In this document: piece by piece, positions 1-11,539 of the stretch
How the letters are laid out: every line of letters begins with the position of its first letter
How positions within the stretch are numbered: position 1 is the first letter of the stretch
NCBI GenBank assembly: GCA_030685235.1
Contig: MU839079.1
Location: forward strand, 62,001-126,000
DNA: 64,000 nt
DNA from: Copromyces sp. CBS 386.78
Lineage: Eukaryota; Ascomycota; Sordariomycetes; Sordariales; Sordariaceae
Reading direction: 5' to 3'
The notes under the pieces: generated by a model
Told to the model about the DNA's origin: nothing
Seen by the model: the letters and a program-made list of their open reading frames with translations, nothing else
The model's database searches: none
Translations under genes and position numbers: made by a program

Positions 1-2631
1 AAGAAGCGATTGGAGTTGACGACAAACAACACATTGCGCGTATAAGCGCCATTGGTGATATGGTGCGCAATGTTGTAGTATCGAGCATACGCAGAGACCT
101 TCTGTTTTGTTTGTTCTACACTAACCTGGACAACTAGGTATGAAGTGCCGTGGTGTTCAGAGGAGGTGATGGAAGAGTAAAGAATCTCCAATCTCATCTT
201 CTTTTCTTCAATCGTCCATGATATTCCCTATTCATGATTAACGAGTACCACCTTCAATCACCTGATAGCAGGGCCACAAGGCCATCATTTGCGGCTCAAT
301 CAGGCCAAGAGGCCCGTCTACGATTTAGTTTGCTGGAACCCAGGTTCAAGCCAGGAGATCCGTTGCCGAACGTACCTTACCTTAGCCCATCTCGGGCCCC
401 TGGCTTCCCGCTCCTCAAGTTCCAGCGGTGTATGCACAGCATCCATGAGGGCAGCAGGCGATCATCAGCACTATGGACAAAAGGGGATCGGGATATTTGC
501 AACCCGTGATGTCGGATATCATGACATTCCATGTTGTTTTTGTTTGGTTGGTGATGTTGGTGCTTTTGCTTTTGCTTGCCTTGCTTGCTTGACGGGCACA
601 ACGGGAAAGTGAGAATGATACGATATTGAACACAGCCCACCGGATATTGGAGTCCCCGCCTCCCAGGTCCAATTGCCTGAAATTGGAACACTGCACACTC
701 ACTATTGACTGCGCTTACACGCGATCTTCACCCATTCGAAGCGATGAAGCAATCTACCCCGCCACAAATGCACACGAATGTACCCTTCGTTTTCCCCGCT
801 GATGAATGGTGGTGTTCTTGGGGGTGGGCATCGCGGACAAGAGAGATGGAGATTGGTTGTTTCTCTTTGGCTGTTGGTCCCATCATGGGCGTTTAAGAAC
901 AAAGGAACCCTGATGACACCCACACCCCTGGGCGAGACGGTACCGTACTCAAGCATCGAAACTGCCCTTGCTTCAGGCTTTTTTGTGTTTTCACTTGCCG
1001 TTTCAGGTTTCCCTTCTGGAACTTGTGTGCTTCCGTCACTCCAACACCAACATCAGATTGAACCCGCGAGGGAAAACAACAAGAACAGAAAAAGGTCAAA
1101 GCTGCAGTGTCCCGAGTTCCTGTTGGCCTGAAGCGGAATAGGATCCACACTGCTATTGTCAGCCTGTGAACAGGTACCACAGACAACCTCCAATTGCGTG
1201 TCCAATCTACGCGGAACACAGGTCTCCGCTGTTAGTACGACGTTAACGGAGCCGACTGCTGAGCTTGCCAGCATTAACAGCCAGCCAGCGCCTGGCAAAA
1301 GCTCAAAGCGTCAAGCACCGGTGCCCTGGCTGCCCTGCGTGTCTCCATCTCCCTAATCAAGTCCCCTGGTGCCGCTCCCTTCATCAGACCCGAGACTCCA
1401 GCAAAGAGACTCCAGAAACTCCAACCAGGGAACTCCATAATCGACCGACTCCCCATCCGCATCAACGGTTCGGAGTATCCTGCCAAATCGACCACCGTCC
1501 GACCACACTCTCACACGCATCGTGCTGCTGCAGGAACGGACCCATTCTCCGACCCAGGCTGACATCCCGTCTGTCGTCCAGTTTGCTCAGATTGAACAGG
1601 AACTTGACCCCTTAAACATTTTCAACAATACAATTCAGCACGACGGCGACTCTGCCTCTACAGCCCACCCACCTAATCGCAACCGGGCTGCCCGCTGGCG
1701 GTCTCCCCGATCCATTATCCAGGACCGCGACCCATACAATCACCACCAAACATCTCCATCCATTCTGACTGAATAGTGATCGCGGCGCAATCCATACCTA
1801 GTAAGGTAGCCTTCCTGGCCCTTTCGACCCTCCGACTTCCCTCGCAAAATCCCAGTTCTAGACCTCACCTCCACCCCGGCGAGCGCACGTTCACGATCCC
1901 TTTGTTCCCTCTTGGGTGCGCATATCTAGCCTGTCTTCCATACGGCATCCTGGAAGGGGCTGCGGAATCGCATAGGTACATGCGTACATAGTCGACCTCG
2001 AGTATATCTCTCTGACCCCTTACATGCCATCGCCTCGTCATCACATATTGCGAGCGACTACTCCGGGTTACGTTAGGTACCTCTAGCTGGATGTCGCAGT
2101 GAAAGCCGTTGCCGAGTTGGGAAATCAATTGGGTTGCCAAAAGGTCAGCCAGCGCCGCCCGTCTTTGCGCATTCCTCCTCCGATCTTCCTCTGCCCACAC
2201 CCGACATCTCCATTCTACTATACTAGTCCACATCTGTCAGCCTCTGCTGGACTTCATCCTCTCTTCCTCTCTCTCGGCTCCTTCGCGCGCCCCCGGTTGT
2301 GTGCGGCCTGCGCCATCCCTACCTGAATACGTTTGTGCCTCGCTGGGTCGCTGCCTCATTTGTCGCAGTCGCCCACTTTCGTCTATTTTAACCTCCCTGC
2401 AACTGCAAAGCAAACCCTGGACATTTGACGTGATACTGCAGCGGACAAGACCGAAACGCTGACCTGAACTCTGACTGCGCCAGACAACAACGAATCGGGA
2501 TCCCGTTCGAACAAGCATACATAGTCTATTCTATCCTTAAAACACAGGCGCCATAACCTGATATCCGATTTCGATCCCATCTTTTCTCGGTCGCTGGACC
2601 TGGAACAACTACAAGAAGTGAGCGCAAAGAG
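1..2631. other. 5' intergenic/leader region, no gene supported
   Basis: This stretch contains only short, mutually overlapping open frames with no recognisable domain and no consistent splice structure. It ends directly upstream of the RhoGAP start codon, so the last few hundred bases are probably its promoter and 5' leader. I see no RNA gene or transposon in it. Confidence 0.5.
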
Positions 2632-4993
2632 ATGGCCCGAAAAGGCGTACCGCAACCGCTTACGCTGGCAGAATCCGGAACTCCTGGAAAAGGAACCTCT
2701 CCGCGCCTTGGTGAAACCACGCAACAACAACAACAAGCCCCAAGTAGCAGCAGCGCCGTCAGTGCCACCGGTAGTGGTGGTAGTTTGCAAAGCGGGCGCT
2801 CTACTCCGCAAGCCTCGCGATCGCCAAGGTCCCCACGTTCCCCTTTCAAGATCGCCCTTCAAAAGCCAGAATCGGCCGGGGAGCCACCGAGAACCTCGTC
2901 ACCCCCAGCCCAGCAAGCCGTCGAAGCCGTCGCCGTTTCCCAAGACCAACGCTATCAACGGCAGAAATCACCAGAAGTCCCACCCGAGGACCATTCACGC
3001 GCGACCACCTCCACGCCGGTACCGTCGCAATCACCCGATCATCGGGGCCACAAACATAGCCGAAACGGCGAGGACAAGTCGTCCAAGTCGAGTTTCTTCC
3101 TCAGCTTTGGAAAATCAAGCAGGTCGTCAGAACGCGCGAATTCTCCTCAGCTCCTCGAATCGCGAACAACAGAAGGTATGTCGAGGGAGACCAGACCATC
3201 TGCCCATTCACGGTCAAATGCCAATCATAAGCTTCTAGGTGTGTGGAGGGTCGCTTCGGTCCGATGCTTTTCAGCATGTTAACTTGTCCTTGTTTGCACA
3301 GACCCTTCATATAACGAATACCCGTCGCAAAGGAAGAGCCCAACTCTGCCTGCCAAGTCCGAAGTATCTCTAATCTCATCCAACGAATACGAAACGGCGA
3401 ACAATAGCAAAAAGAGCAAACCCAAACCATTTACCCTATTAAGTCGCACAAGATCGCACAAGGACAAGGACAAGGAAAACCAGCAACATTCTCGAGACCC
3501 CAGTTACGCACCCGCGAGACCTGGCGATCCCGACAAGTTGTACGCAACATCAGCACCGAGAACCGCGCCAATACAATCACAAGAACGCACATTTCGCGAC
3601 ATGATGGTGCCCGGACCAAGAGGCCATTCGGCGGAGAGGGTGGGAGGTAGCAAGCACTTTGAGGGCATCAACAGGAACCAGTCCTTGTCGCTCAAGGAGG
3701 CAGGCGGATCGCTCTTTAACGGACTAAAAGAAAGTAGGGCCGCCGGCTTTCTCAGCAAAAAGTTATTTGGAAGCTCGAAGGAAGACAGATTCGCACCAAA
3801 GGAGCCGGTAATAGACGACGAGCATTACGTTCTCAAGGTTATCAACCTACCGCTCGTTGAGCAGACGCGGTTAACCCGGATATCGAAGAGGCTGGAGGAT
3901 TCACGCGACAAGACAGAATTCTGGATGCCGGCATTCCCCTGGAGAGCGATCGACTATCTCAACTACAAGGGAAGCGACGTCGAAGGGTTATATCGAGTTC
4001 CCGGCAGTGGGCCGCAGATCAAAAAGTGGCAGCGCAAATTTGACGAGGGTGTGTTTTTTTTAAAAGCTTTTGTGTCACTGAGTCGGTGCTAACATGGAAA
4101 ATTTGGCAGAACTCGATGTAGACCTCTTTGAACAACCAGATCTTTACGACATCAACATTATCGGCTCGATGCTAAAGGCATGGCTGCGCGAACTACCCGA
4201 CGAACTATTCCCGAAAGCAGCCCAAGAAAGAGTGGCCAAAGAATGCGCGGGGGCAGAGAAAGTGCCCGAGTTACTTAGAGAAGAGCTCTCCAACCTTTCG
4301 CCCTTCAAGTACTACCTACTCTTCGCCATCACATGCCACCTGAGCCTGTTGCTCGCGCACTCGGACAAGAACAAGATGGACTTCCGGAATCTGTGCATTT
4401 GCTTCCAGCCGTGCATGAAGATCGACGCCTTTTGCTTCAAGTTTCTGGTGTGCGACTGGAGGGACTGCTGGAAGGGATGTAAAAACGAAGCCAAGTACAT
4501 TGAGGAGGAGTATGCGCTATTCGACCAACCGCCACCGAGGAGCTACAGGAGTAAGCGGGAGACGGAGCTGAGGGAAAGGGAGGAACGAGAAGACCACGAA
4601 AGGGCATCACAGCGAGAACGAGAAAGGGAGCAAAGAGCCCAGGCTCAGGCTTTTCAACAACAAGGGGGTCAGGTCATCCCTCCAGGAGGAGGAGGCCATC
4701 GCAACAACGGAAATGCGCACCAGCCAGCAGTACCACAACAAGTCCAGCGACTAAGGAAAAAGAACAACACGACCACGACGCAAGAAACAACACAAACAGC
4801 GACTGTTGACACGGGCTCAACAATATCGACGACTATCACGCTGGTCAGTGATCATCATCATCGAGACAAGTCACCTGCGCGAGGAACAAATCATCATCAG
4901 CATCATCAGCATCATCATCAGAGACAACAACTACAACCGGGTGAGCTACCGGCTCTCTCGCCCATAAAACCACTGTCACCGATGGGGTTTTAA
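2632..4993 (+). CDS. RhoGAP-domain protein, three exons (745 aa)
   Basis: Predicted GTPase-activating protein for Rho-family GTPases. Proposed exons are 2632-3238, 3302-4048 and 4110-4993. Both introns (63 and 61 bp) keep frame, and the second has a CTAAC branch site. The N-terminal ~350 residues are Ser/Pro/Gln-rich and probably disordered. The RhoGAP domain spans roughly residues 380-600, with the segment 'EGLYRVPGSG' placing the candidate arginine finger at about R434, followed by 'LKAWLRELPDELF' and 'HLSLLLAHSDKNKMDFRNL'. The C-terminus is a charged Glu/Arg region followed by a His/Gln/Thr-rich tail. The start is the first ATG of the open frame and has a purine at -3. Fungal RhoGAPs act in polarity and septation, but the specific Rho target cannot be read from the sequence. 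Confidence 0.85.
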
Positions 4994-6255
4994 AGGGTTC
5001 CGCTGCTTTGTTCATTTCTTCGCTTCTTTTTTCTTCCATTTCCTTATACTTACAGTTTTACCAACCTTTTTTTTCTTAGTCAGGAGGCTGTCGTGAGTGG
5101 TTCATTAGTCCACTGCCAGTAGTCCGTTGAGGATGCAGTCACAGCCAGTTCCTTGAGGAAGAACACGGAGAGGGGCATATCACCAAGTCAAAACCCGCAC
5201 TCTCAAACACCGAGACAACAGAGACACATCACAAAACACCAAGCTTTGAACACACACAAGACACGACTTTTATGCTGTGGACGAAATTCTCTCTATTTTA
5301 TTTTCATATCTCTCGTTACCAAAGAACAAGGTTATAGCTTTACCACCTACCAACCAACAGACACACCAGGTTTCAACAAAGTAGAAGTTTCCTTTTAAAG
5401 TCAGATCAAGTTTTTTCGAAGAAGTCGAAGTCAAGAGGCAAATGCAATGCGATCGTTATCAATGGGTCTATTTCCTTTTTTCGTTTTGTTTTTATAATCG
5501 GTTGCTTGCGGGTTCCATTGTTTGCGTTTGAAATACCCCTTTCCGCGTACAGTTGTTGTTTAGTCAAAATCATCACCATATCTTTTCTTTCCTTGCCAGC
5601 CAGTCTACTGCTCAAAATACCCGCCAGTCTTGAGGTCATCGTTCGCAGTTGCTTTTATGCCATATCGGGAAGGAGGAAAGAGAGAAGGGGAAAAGGAGAG
5701 CAGGGATTGATTGGAGTAGACAACAAGTTGAACTTCCGGCAGAAGTAGGTAAGTAACCAAGCAACTGAACTGTTTACAACGGCGGTTTCTGGACAACAAA
5801 CAAACAGCCAGCAGACTACTACGGTACCTACGGTGGGAAAGAGGTACAATAAGAAGGAGAAGCAGAAGAACCATAAGGAGCGCGGGAAAAGTACAAGGGG
5901 TGATGATGAAATTGCAAAGAGAAGGGAAAGAGAAAAAGTTCACTTGGATGGATGGCGGGAGAACAATAAAGAGGTAGCAATGAACGTGGGAAAAGAATCC
6001 CGCGGATTGTAAGAATAGAGAAGGAGAAGAAGAGGAGGAGGAGGGCGGTTTCTACATTTTGAAGCGAGAGACCATCCATCCATCCATCGTAACTGGTGGT
6101 GCGTGCGGTTTGGGGAGAATAGAATTGAACTTGAAATTTCTTGGGTACACCGTACACGAGACACGCGAACTTAATTTACGTGATGATTTAGATGATGATG
6201 ATATGGATATTGTGATTGTGATTGCGATTGAATACATTCCATAGTACCCAATGGT

Positions 6256-6302
6256 AACTGACTGACTGACTGACTGACTGACTGACTGACTGACTGACTG
6301 AC
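6256..6302. repeat. (TGAC)n microsatellite
   Basis: An uninterrupted run of about 11-12 copies of the tetranucleotide ACTG/TGAC. Open frames across it encode only Ser/Val/Gln runs. Confidence 0.95.
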
Positions 6303-6520
6303 GATAGATATGGTAGGTAGGTAGGTACACCGAGTGAGTGAGTTGAGTGGTCGTGAAATGAATCTAATCTAACCTAACCTAACATACATACACCAAGGTA
6401 GGTACCTAGAAAAAGTCCAATACCATGCATGCATGCATGGAATCAATACCCCGTTCGCTCGATCTGCCGAGCGATCGATGCCAGCCGATCTAGAATACTT
6501 GACTTGACTTGAGGAAGACA

Positions 6521-6568
6521 GCCAGCCAGCCAGCCAGCCAGTTAGCCAGCCAGTTAGCCAGCCAGTTG
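6521..6568. repeat. (CCAG)n microsatellite with interruptions
   Basis: Repeated CCAG/TTAGCCAG units, followed immediately by an A/G-rich purine tract (about 6569-6660). Confidence 0.9.
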
Positions 6569-6678
6569 GAGAAAAAGAAAAAAAAAAGGAAGAAGAAAAG
6601 GAAGAAGAAGAAAAGAAAGGGAAAAGCAAAGAAGAAGAAGAAGAAAGAGGAAAAAGACAAGGGCAACAAAATATATGG

Positions 6679-6710
<32 letters not shown>
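6679..6710. repeat. Poly-A tract (~32 bp)
   Basis: Uninterrupted adenine run in intergenic DNA. Its exact length may be affected by sequencing slippage. Confidence 0.9.
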
Positions 6711-6713
<3 letters not shown>

Positions 6714-7054
6714 AAACTCGGTAACGTGCACGTAGTATGTATGTATGATTGATGGATAGATAGATAGATAGATTGATGGATAGATGGACTGGAAGCAACG
6801 TCCAGTCTGGTCTGCCCCAGAAGCCAAAAAAAAGTCTATTTTCCATGAAAAAACCTGTGAGAATGTTTTGGATGGATGGCCCGGATTTCCTTTGAAACCA
6901 AGTCTACATTATTACATGTAAAACACGTCGAGTGAGTGGAGTTGAGTAATGCGTGCGTGCAAGAAGTGGGTTCAGTTCCCTTCCCGAAGGTGTAGACAGA
7001 CCTAGACCTAAGTAATGAGATGTATGCTGAGACTGATTAGTGTGAGAAGTTCAG

Positions 7055-7057
<3 letters not shown>

Positions 7058-7085
<28 letters not shown>
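7058..7085. repeat. Poly-T tract (~28 bp)
   Basis: Uninterrupted thymine run in the same intergenic region. Confidence 0.9.
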
Positions 7086-7739
7086 GGTATATGATCTTTC
7101 GGGTGCTAGTGAATACTTATTGATTGATCTTGAATCGAACACGCACGATGTAGATGTACGATGGGTAAACACAACAACATTGGCATCACAAAAATCAAGA
7201 TTCAAACTTGATACTTGGACGGGGAACTCGATGGGATCATGATACGAAACACAAACAACCCTTTGAACGAACGGGAGGGAACTTGTCATCTCATATCATC
7301 TCTCTGGTATGCTCCTCTTTCTTTTGATAAGTATGGTATGGTACATGCCATTAACGCCAGTTGATTCCCATCGAACGATGATAGGATCGTATAACTTTGA
7401 TAGTAAGAATCCTCCCAGAAGTACAGTAAGTAAGTATAACCTTGAACGCCGAAATGCCTGGTAGGTAAGGTAGTAAGTAGCAATGAAGCCTCTTGTCTTG
7501 TCTTGTCTTGTCTCTTCTCTCGATCAATCCTTGCTGATACTCGGGCCAGCAACAACTCACTTCACTTGACTTGATTCATCCTGATCACATCCCTTCCATT
7601 GCTTCCATGCTTCCATGCTTGATCCTTCCTTCCTTCCTTTAAGTTCCAGATGCCTTCCTTCTTTTCATCTCCCCCTCTGACACTCTCAGGAACCCACCCG
7701 TGCTGTCAACAACATGTGACAGACAGACAGACAGACAGT

Positions 7740-8366
7740 TTACTTCTTCCGCCCATCCTCCCTCCTAGCATTGCTCCTCATCTTCCTCTCATTCCTCTTC
7801 ACCCTCTCCCTGATCTCCCTCCGCTTATCCCCCCTCACACTCTGTCCCTTCTCCATCCTCTTCTCCTCAGCCGCCTTCTTGACCTCGATAATCGGCGCGT
7901 CCTCGCCGGCCTTGTTGGCGCCCTTGTATCCCCACTTGCGGCCCCATTCTCCGGTGGCCTCGTCATACTGCAGGTTACGGCGCTGCTCGCGCGTCTTGGG
8001 CGCGATGCCGCGGCGCTTGGCGAACTGACTCCATTTGGTTTCGGCTTTGGGTTTGGGAACGGGCTTCTCGCGGGGGAGAGGTGTCTGGGGAGGCGGCAGA
8101 GACAAAAGGACGCCGGCGGGGGTGGATGAGATGGGGCAGGCGGAGAGGAGTTGGTTGATTAGCGACTGGGCGCCGTCGCGGGCAATGTTGGCGAGTTGTG
8201 GTTCCAAGGGGGAGGACTTGTCGAGGTTGAGAGGGTTGGGATCGTTGGCGAGGAGGAGGCCGAGGTCGAAGGTGTAGGGTGTGGGCTTGTCGACTGTGAC
8301 GGGGAGTTTGGGCTTGGTGCTGGCAACGGCAGAGGCCGCCGCGGGGGTGGTGGCGGCGTCGGACAT
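7740..8366 (-). CDS. RRS1: Ribosome biogenesis regulatory protein Rrs1 (208 aa)
   Basis: Nucleolar factor that acts with Rpf2 to bring the 5S RNP into pre-60S particles. The conserved N-terminal block 'VTVDKPTPYTFDLGLLLAND' and the downstream 'KTKWSQFAKRRGI'-type block (here 'ETKWSQFAKRRGIAPKTREQ') are diagnostic of the family, followed by a lysine/arginine-rich C-terminal tail. The open frame extends 56 residues further upstream, but that part is low-complexity Thr/Pro/Lys sequence. I chose the Met at 8366, which gives the usual family length of about 200 residues. Single exon, divergently arranged with the mS29 gene. Confidence 0.93.
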   Translation of the reverse strand: MSDAATTPAAASAVASTKPKLPVTVDKPTPYTFDLGLLLANDPNPLNLDKSSPLEPQLANIARDGAQSLINQLLSACPISSTPAGVLLSLPPPQTPLPREKPVPKPKAETKWSQFAKRRGIAPKTREQRRNLQYDEATGEWGRKWGYKGANKAGEDAPIIEVKKAAEEKRMEKGQSVRGDKRREIRERVKRNERKMRSNARREDGRKK

Positions 8367-8953
8367 TGTGGTGGTTGTGGTTGCTTTTTGGTTGCGCGGG
8401 TCGATTAACTTTTGGGTTTTATTTGGTGTTTGACTGTGTGGGTTTGAAGTTGGCCGCTTGGTGCTTGGACGATTAGGTAGGGTTGATTTGGGGGTATCTT
8501 TTTCAGTTGTCGTTGGCAGAACTGGGGATCGCATTCAGTTCTCTGGAAGAACAGTGCTGCTGGTTCTGGATCTTCACTGAAAATTTAGGCGGTGACGGGC
8601 AGCAGATTCGAAGCTTGGGGGTGGTGCGGGACCTGGTTGTCAATTGGAATCTCATGTTCTCATTGGCTGAGTTACCCAAACAGGCAAAACGCCGACTTCT
8701 TGGCACCGGGGAATGTGGTCGGTTGGTCCGAGCTTGCGAACTTTCCACAGAACGAAGGCGCCCGCTCCGCTTGCCGTGATCACTGGTCCCCGTCCCCGTC
8801 CCGGTTCCGGTTTATTGACTTTGCGATTATAGTATTGCCCGCCCGGTAGCTTTCACGGGCTGACCAGCCAGCCTCAATCCACACCACACCACACACCACA
8901 CCACCCCCCGCGCGACCGATCGACCGACCGACCGATCGACAACCACACACACC
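8367..8953. promoter_or_regulatory. Shared divergent promoter of RRS1 and mS29 gene
   Basis: About 590 bp separate the two start codons of a nucleolar ribosome-assembly gene and a mitochondrial ribosomal gene. Close to the mS29 start there are CA-rich stretches and GACC/GATC repeats (about 8880-8950). No specific binding site is claimed. Confidence 0.5.
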
Positions 8954-10434
8954 ATGTCGGCGTCCAACTGCCTTCGGTGCCTCGTGCGCCCCTCGGCCGT
9001 GGCCCTGGTCCCCCGCCAGATCCTCCAGGCCGGTGGTGGCAGCCTCACCTTCACAGCGACCGCCGCGACCAAGGGCGGCTCCTCGGCCAACCAGGGAGGG
9101 CGTAATTCGCCCGCGAACCGGCCGATGAAGCTGCGCTTCAGGAAGGTCAAGAAGAAGGGCGTCGCATCCCACACGGGCAAGCCGCCTCTGCCCGGTGAGC
9201 GCAAGGCCTACCGCAAGAAGATCGTGCTCAGCAACAACAACGCCCTTCCCGTTCCGGGGCTCGAGAACCTGCGCCCGGCCGACCTGGCCAAGCAGGACAA
9301 CATCGGCACCATCAAGGCCCTGCCCGAGGACGTCGTTGATGCCCTGCGCGCCATGGAGGCCTTCAAGCCCACCCAATGCTGGGGCATCTTCCGCCGGCCC
9401 GCCATGCTCATCCGCCAGGAGACGGTCGACCTCACCAAGAAGATGAAGGCCGCCGAGCAAGACCGCAAGATGATCCGCGTCGTCATTGAGGGCAACAGGA
9501 TAACGGGCAAGAGCTTGATGCTGCTCCAGGCCATGACGCATGCGTTGATGAACGACTGGGTGGTGTTGCACATTCCCGAGGGTGAGCCTCCCGTTCTCTT
9601 ACTATATACCTCCCTCCATACTGACTCGGTGACGCAAAACAAACAGCCCAAGAACTAACCACAGCCGTAACCGAATACGCCTCCGTCGAGAACTCCCCCC
9701 TCTGGACACAACCAACCTACACCCTCAAGCTCCTTCACGCCTTCAAGCGCGCCAACGAGAAGGTTCTCTCCAGGATGAACACGGTCTACTCGCACGCCGA
9801 CCTGCCGCAGATCATCCCCATCAACTCCCCCCTCATGCAGCTCATCAACTCGGCCAAGGAAGCCGACGGCGCCTGGGCCGTCTTCCAAGCTTTGTGGAGG
9901 GAACTCAACGCCGAAAACGCCGGGCGCCCCCCCGTTTTGTTTTCCCTCGACGGCCTCGCCCACATCATGAAAGTGTCCGACTACCGCAACCCTGCCTTTG
10001 AGCTGATCCACTCGCACGATTTGGCGCTTGTCAAGCTCTTCACGGACATCTTGAGCGGTGCGCAAGTGATGCCCAACGGCGGCGCGGTCCTAGCCGCTAC
10101 CACGCGCGGAAACTCGCCCAGGAGCGCGAGCATGGAGCTGGCTATTGCCCAGAGAGAAGCCGAGAAGGCCGGCCCCGAGACTGTTGTGCCGCAGAGGGAC
10201 CCGTACAGCAAGAAGTACGATGATCGCTCGGAGGCGGTCATGAAGAGTGTGGAGATTTTGAGGCTGAAGGGTCTTAGCAAGAGTGAGGCGAGGGGTCTGT
10301 TGGAGTATTGGGCTGCGAGCGGTGTGTTGAAGCAGAGGGTGGATGAGAGCTTGGTTAGTGAGAAGTGGACGTTGAGCGGGAATGGAGTGGTGGGCGAGAT
10401 GGAGAGGGCGAGTCTTTTGACTATGAAGGCTTAG
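8954..10434 (+). CDS. RSM23: Mitochondrial ribosomal protein mS29 (DAP3/Rsm23), two exons (471 aa)
   Basis: P-loop GTPase-like component of the small mitochondrial ribosomal subunit. Exons are 8954-9581 and 9647-10434. The 65-bp intron has a GTGAGC donor. The acceptor at 9646 is preferred because it gives the conserved 'HIPEAQELT' junction; an alternative in-frame acceptor at 9664 would drop six codons. The N-terminus is Arg/Ala/Ser-rich with no acidic residues, as expected of a mitochondrial presequence. A Walker A-like motif 'GNRITGKS' lies at about residues 180-187, and the C-terminal half contains 'FSLDGLAHIMKVSDYRNPAF', typical of the DAP3 family. It is divergently paired with RRS1. Confidence 0.92.
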
Positions 10435-10912
10435 GTCGGGTCATGAGGCAGGGGGTTGGAAGTTGGGGACATGGGGGATTGGCGGAGTATATAGGTATGT
10501 ATTATGTGTGCGATAGATGTTTGTAACTCTAGAAAATAGGGGATTTAGGTAAGGTAGGTAGTGAGGGATGGATTGAAAAATATCAGCCTGTATTTTTAGT
10601 AGTATGAGGACTTTTGGTCACTACCAGGTACTGCCTGCCTGCCTGACTGATTGATGCCTGGTAAGTTTGTTACCTATGCAGATGAGAAAACCTGCGAAAC
10701 TCTTTTCTTGTTTGAAGAACCAACCAACCCTTCACCTGATCCTATAAAAACCATACCTATTATTTATGGCATCCAATAATGAGATTCAAAATCGTACACA
10801 GTAGGTAGTGCAAAAACACTCCATACTAGCACTTCGGACTAATATAAATGGAAGGAAATATACCAATAAGTAATGTTGAAGTGGAAAGAAAATAAAAAGG
10901 GGGTTGGGAGGG

Positions 10913-10942
<30 letters not shown>
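10913..10942. repeat. Poly-A tract (~30 bp)
   Basis: Uninterrupted adenine run downstream of the mS29 gene. Confidence 0.9.
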
Positions 10943-10944
<2 letters not shown>

Positions 10945-11168
10945 TTAGTGGAAAAGGTGAATAAAAAGGAAGGAACAATGAATATACATACTAAACAGGA
11001 TCAGATAAAAAAATGGAATCCAATTGCTTGCTTAATTCTGACGATCCCATCCGCGATTTATTCTAACTGACAATTGACAATTCCATGATGTTCAACGACC
11101 GACTACGAGTATAATGTTGTATATACTATCATCAAAAATGGTTTCATCAAGCCTATAAGTCTAATCAG

Positions 11169-11206
11169 TGAGAGAGAGTGACAGAGAGAGAGAGAGAGAG
11201 AGAGAG
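11169..11206. repeat. (GA)n microsatellite
   Basis: Mostly perfect GA dinucleotide run with one interruption, in intergenic sequence. Confidence 0.9.
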
Positions 11207-11539
11207 GTACGTGTCTTCAACCTTCACGTCCAAATCAACTTTACATTCCACCCCTACCTAAGCTTAGGTAGTATTTTCACACCCTCACTCACTAACTGAA
11301 AACAAATCAAAAACTCATTCACGATGATGAAAACCCAAAACTCGATTCGATCATCATTATTGCAACCCACCCACCCACCCACACACACAACGCCTGCAAT
11401 CTGGATTGGATGGATGCGTGATAACATACATACACCCAGATATCAATATCACATAGGAAAAAAAAAAAAAAGAACAAGTTTTCCCTAAACAACACCCCTA
11501 TACCTCTCCTCTCCTCCTTTTTCACATCCCCTCACATCC

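Larger units (their letters stand above)
4994..7739. other. Long intergenic region, low-complexity rich
   Basis: Convergent intergenic space between the RhoGAP gene and RRS1. The open frames are short and compositionally biased, and I found no convincing gene. The interval is notable for tetranucleotide repeats and A/T homopolymers, listed separately. Confidence 0.6.
10435..11539. other. Intergenic region between mS29 gene and mcm7
   Basis: Convergent 3' flanks of the two genes. It contains a poly-A tract (10913-10942), a GA dinucleotide repeat (11169-11206) and AT-rich sequence likely to hold both polyadenylation regions. No gene is supported. Confidence 0.6.

Noticed and set aside
6256..6302. 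Telomere-like repeat
   Set aside because: The unit is TGAC, not TTAGGG, and it is an interstitial microsatellite.
8780..9651. Minus-strand frames of 263 and 147 codons opposite the mS29 gene
   Set aside because: Shadows of the conserved plus-strand gene.
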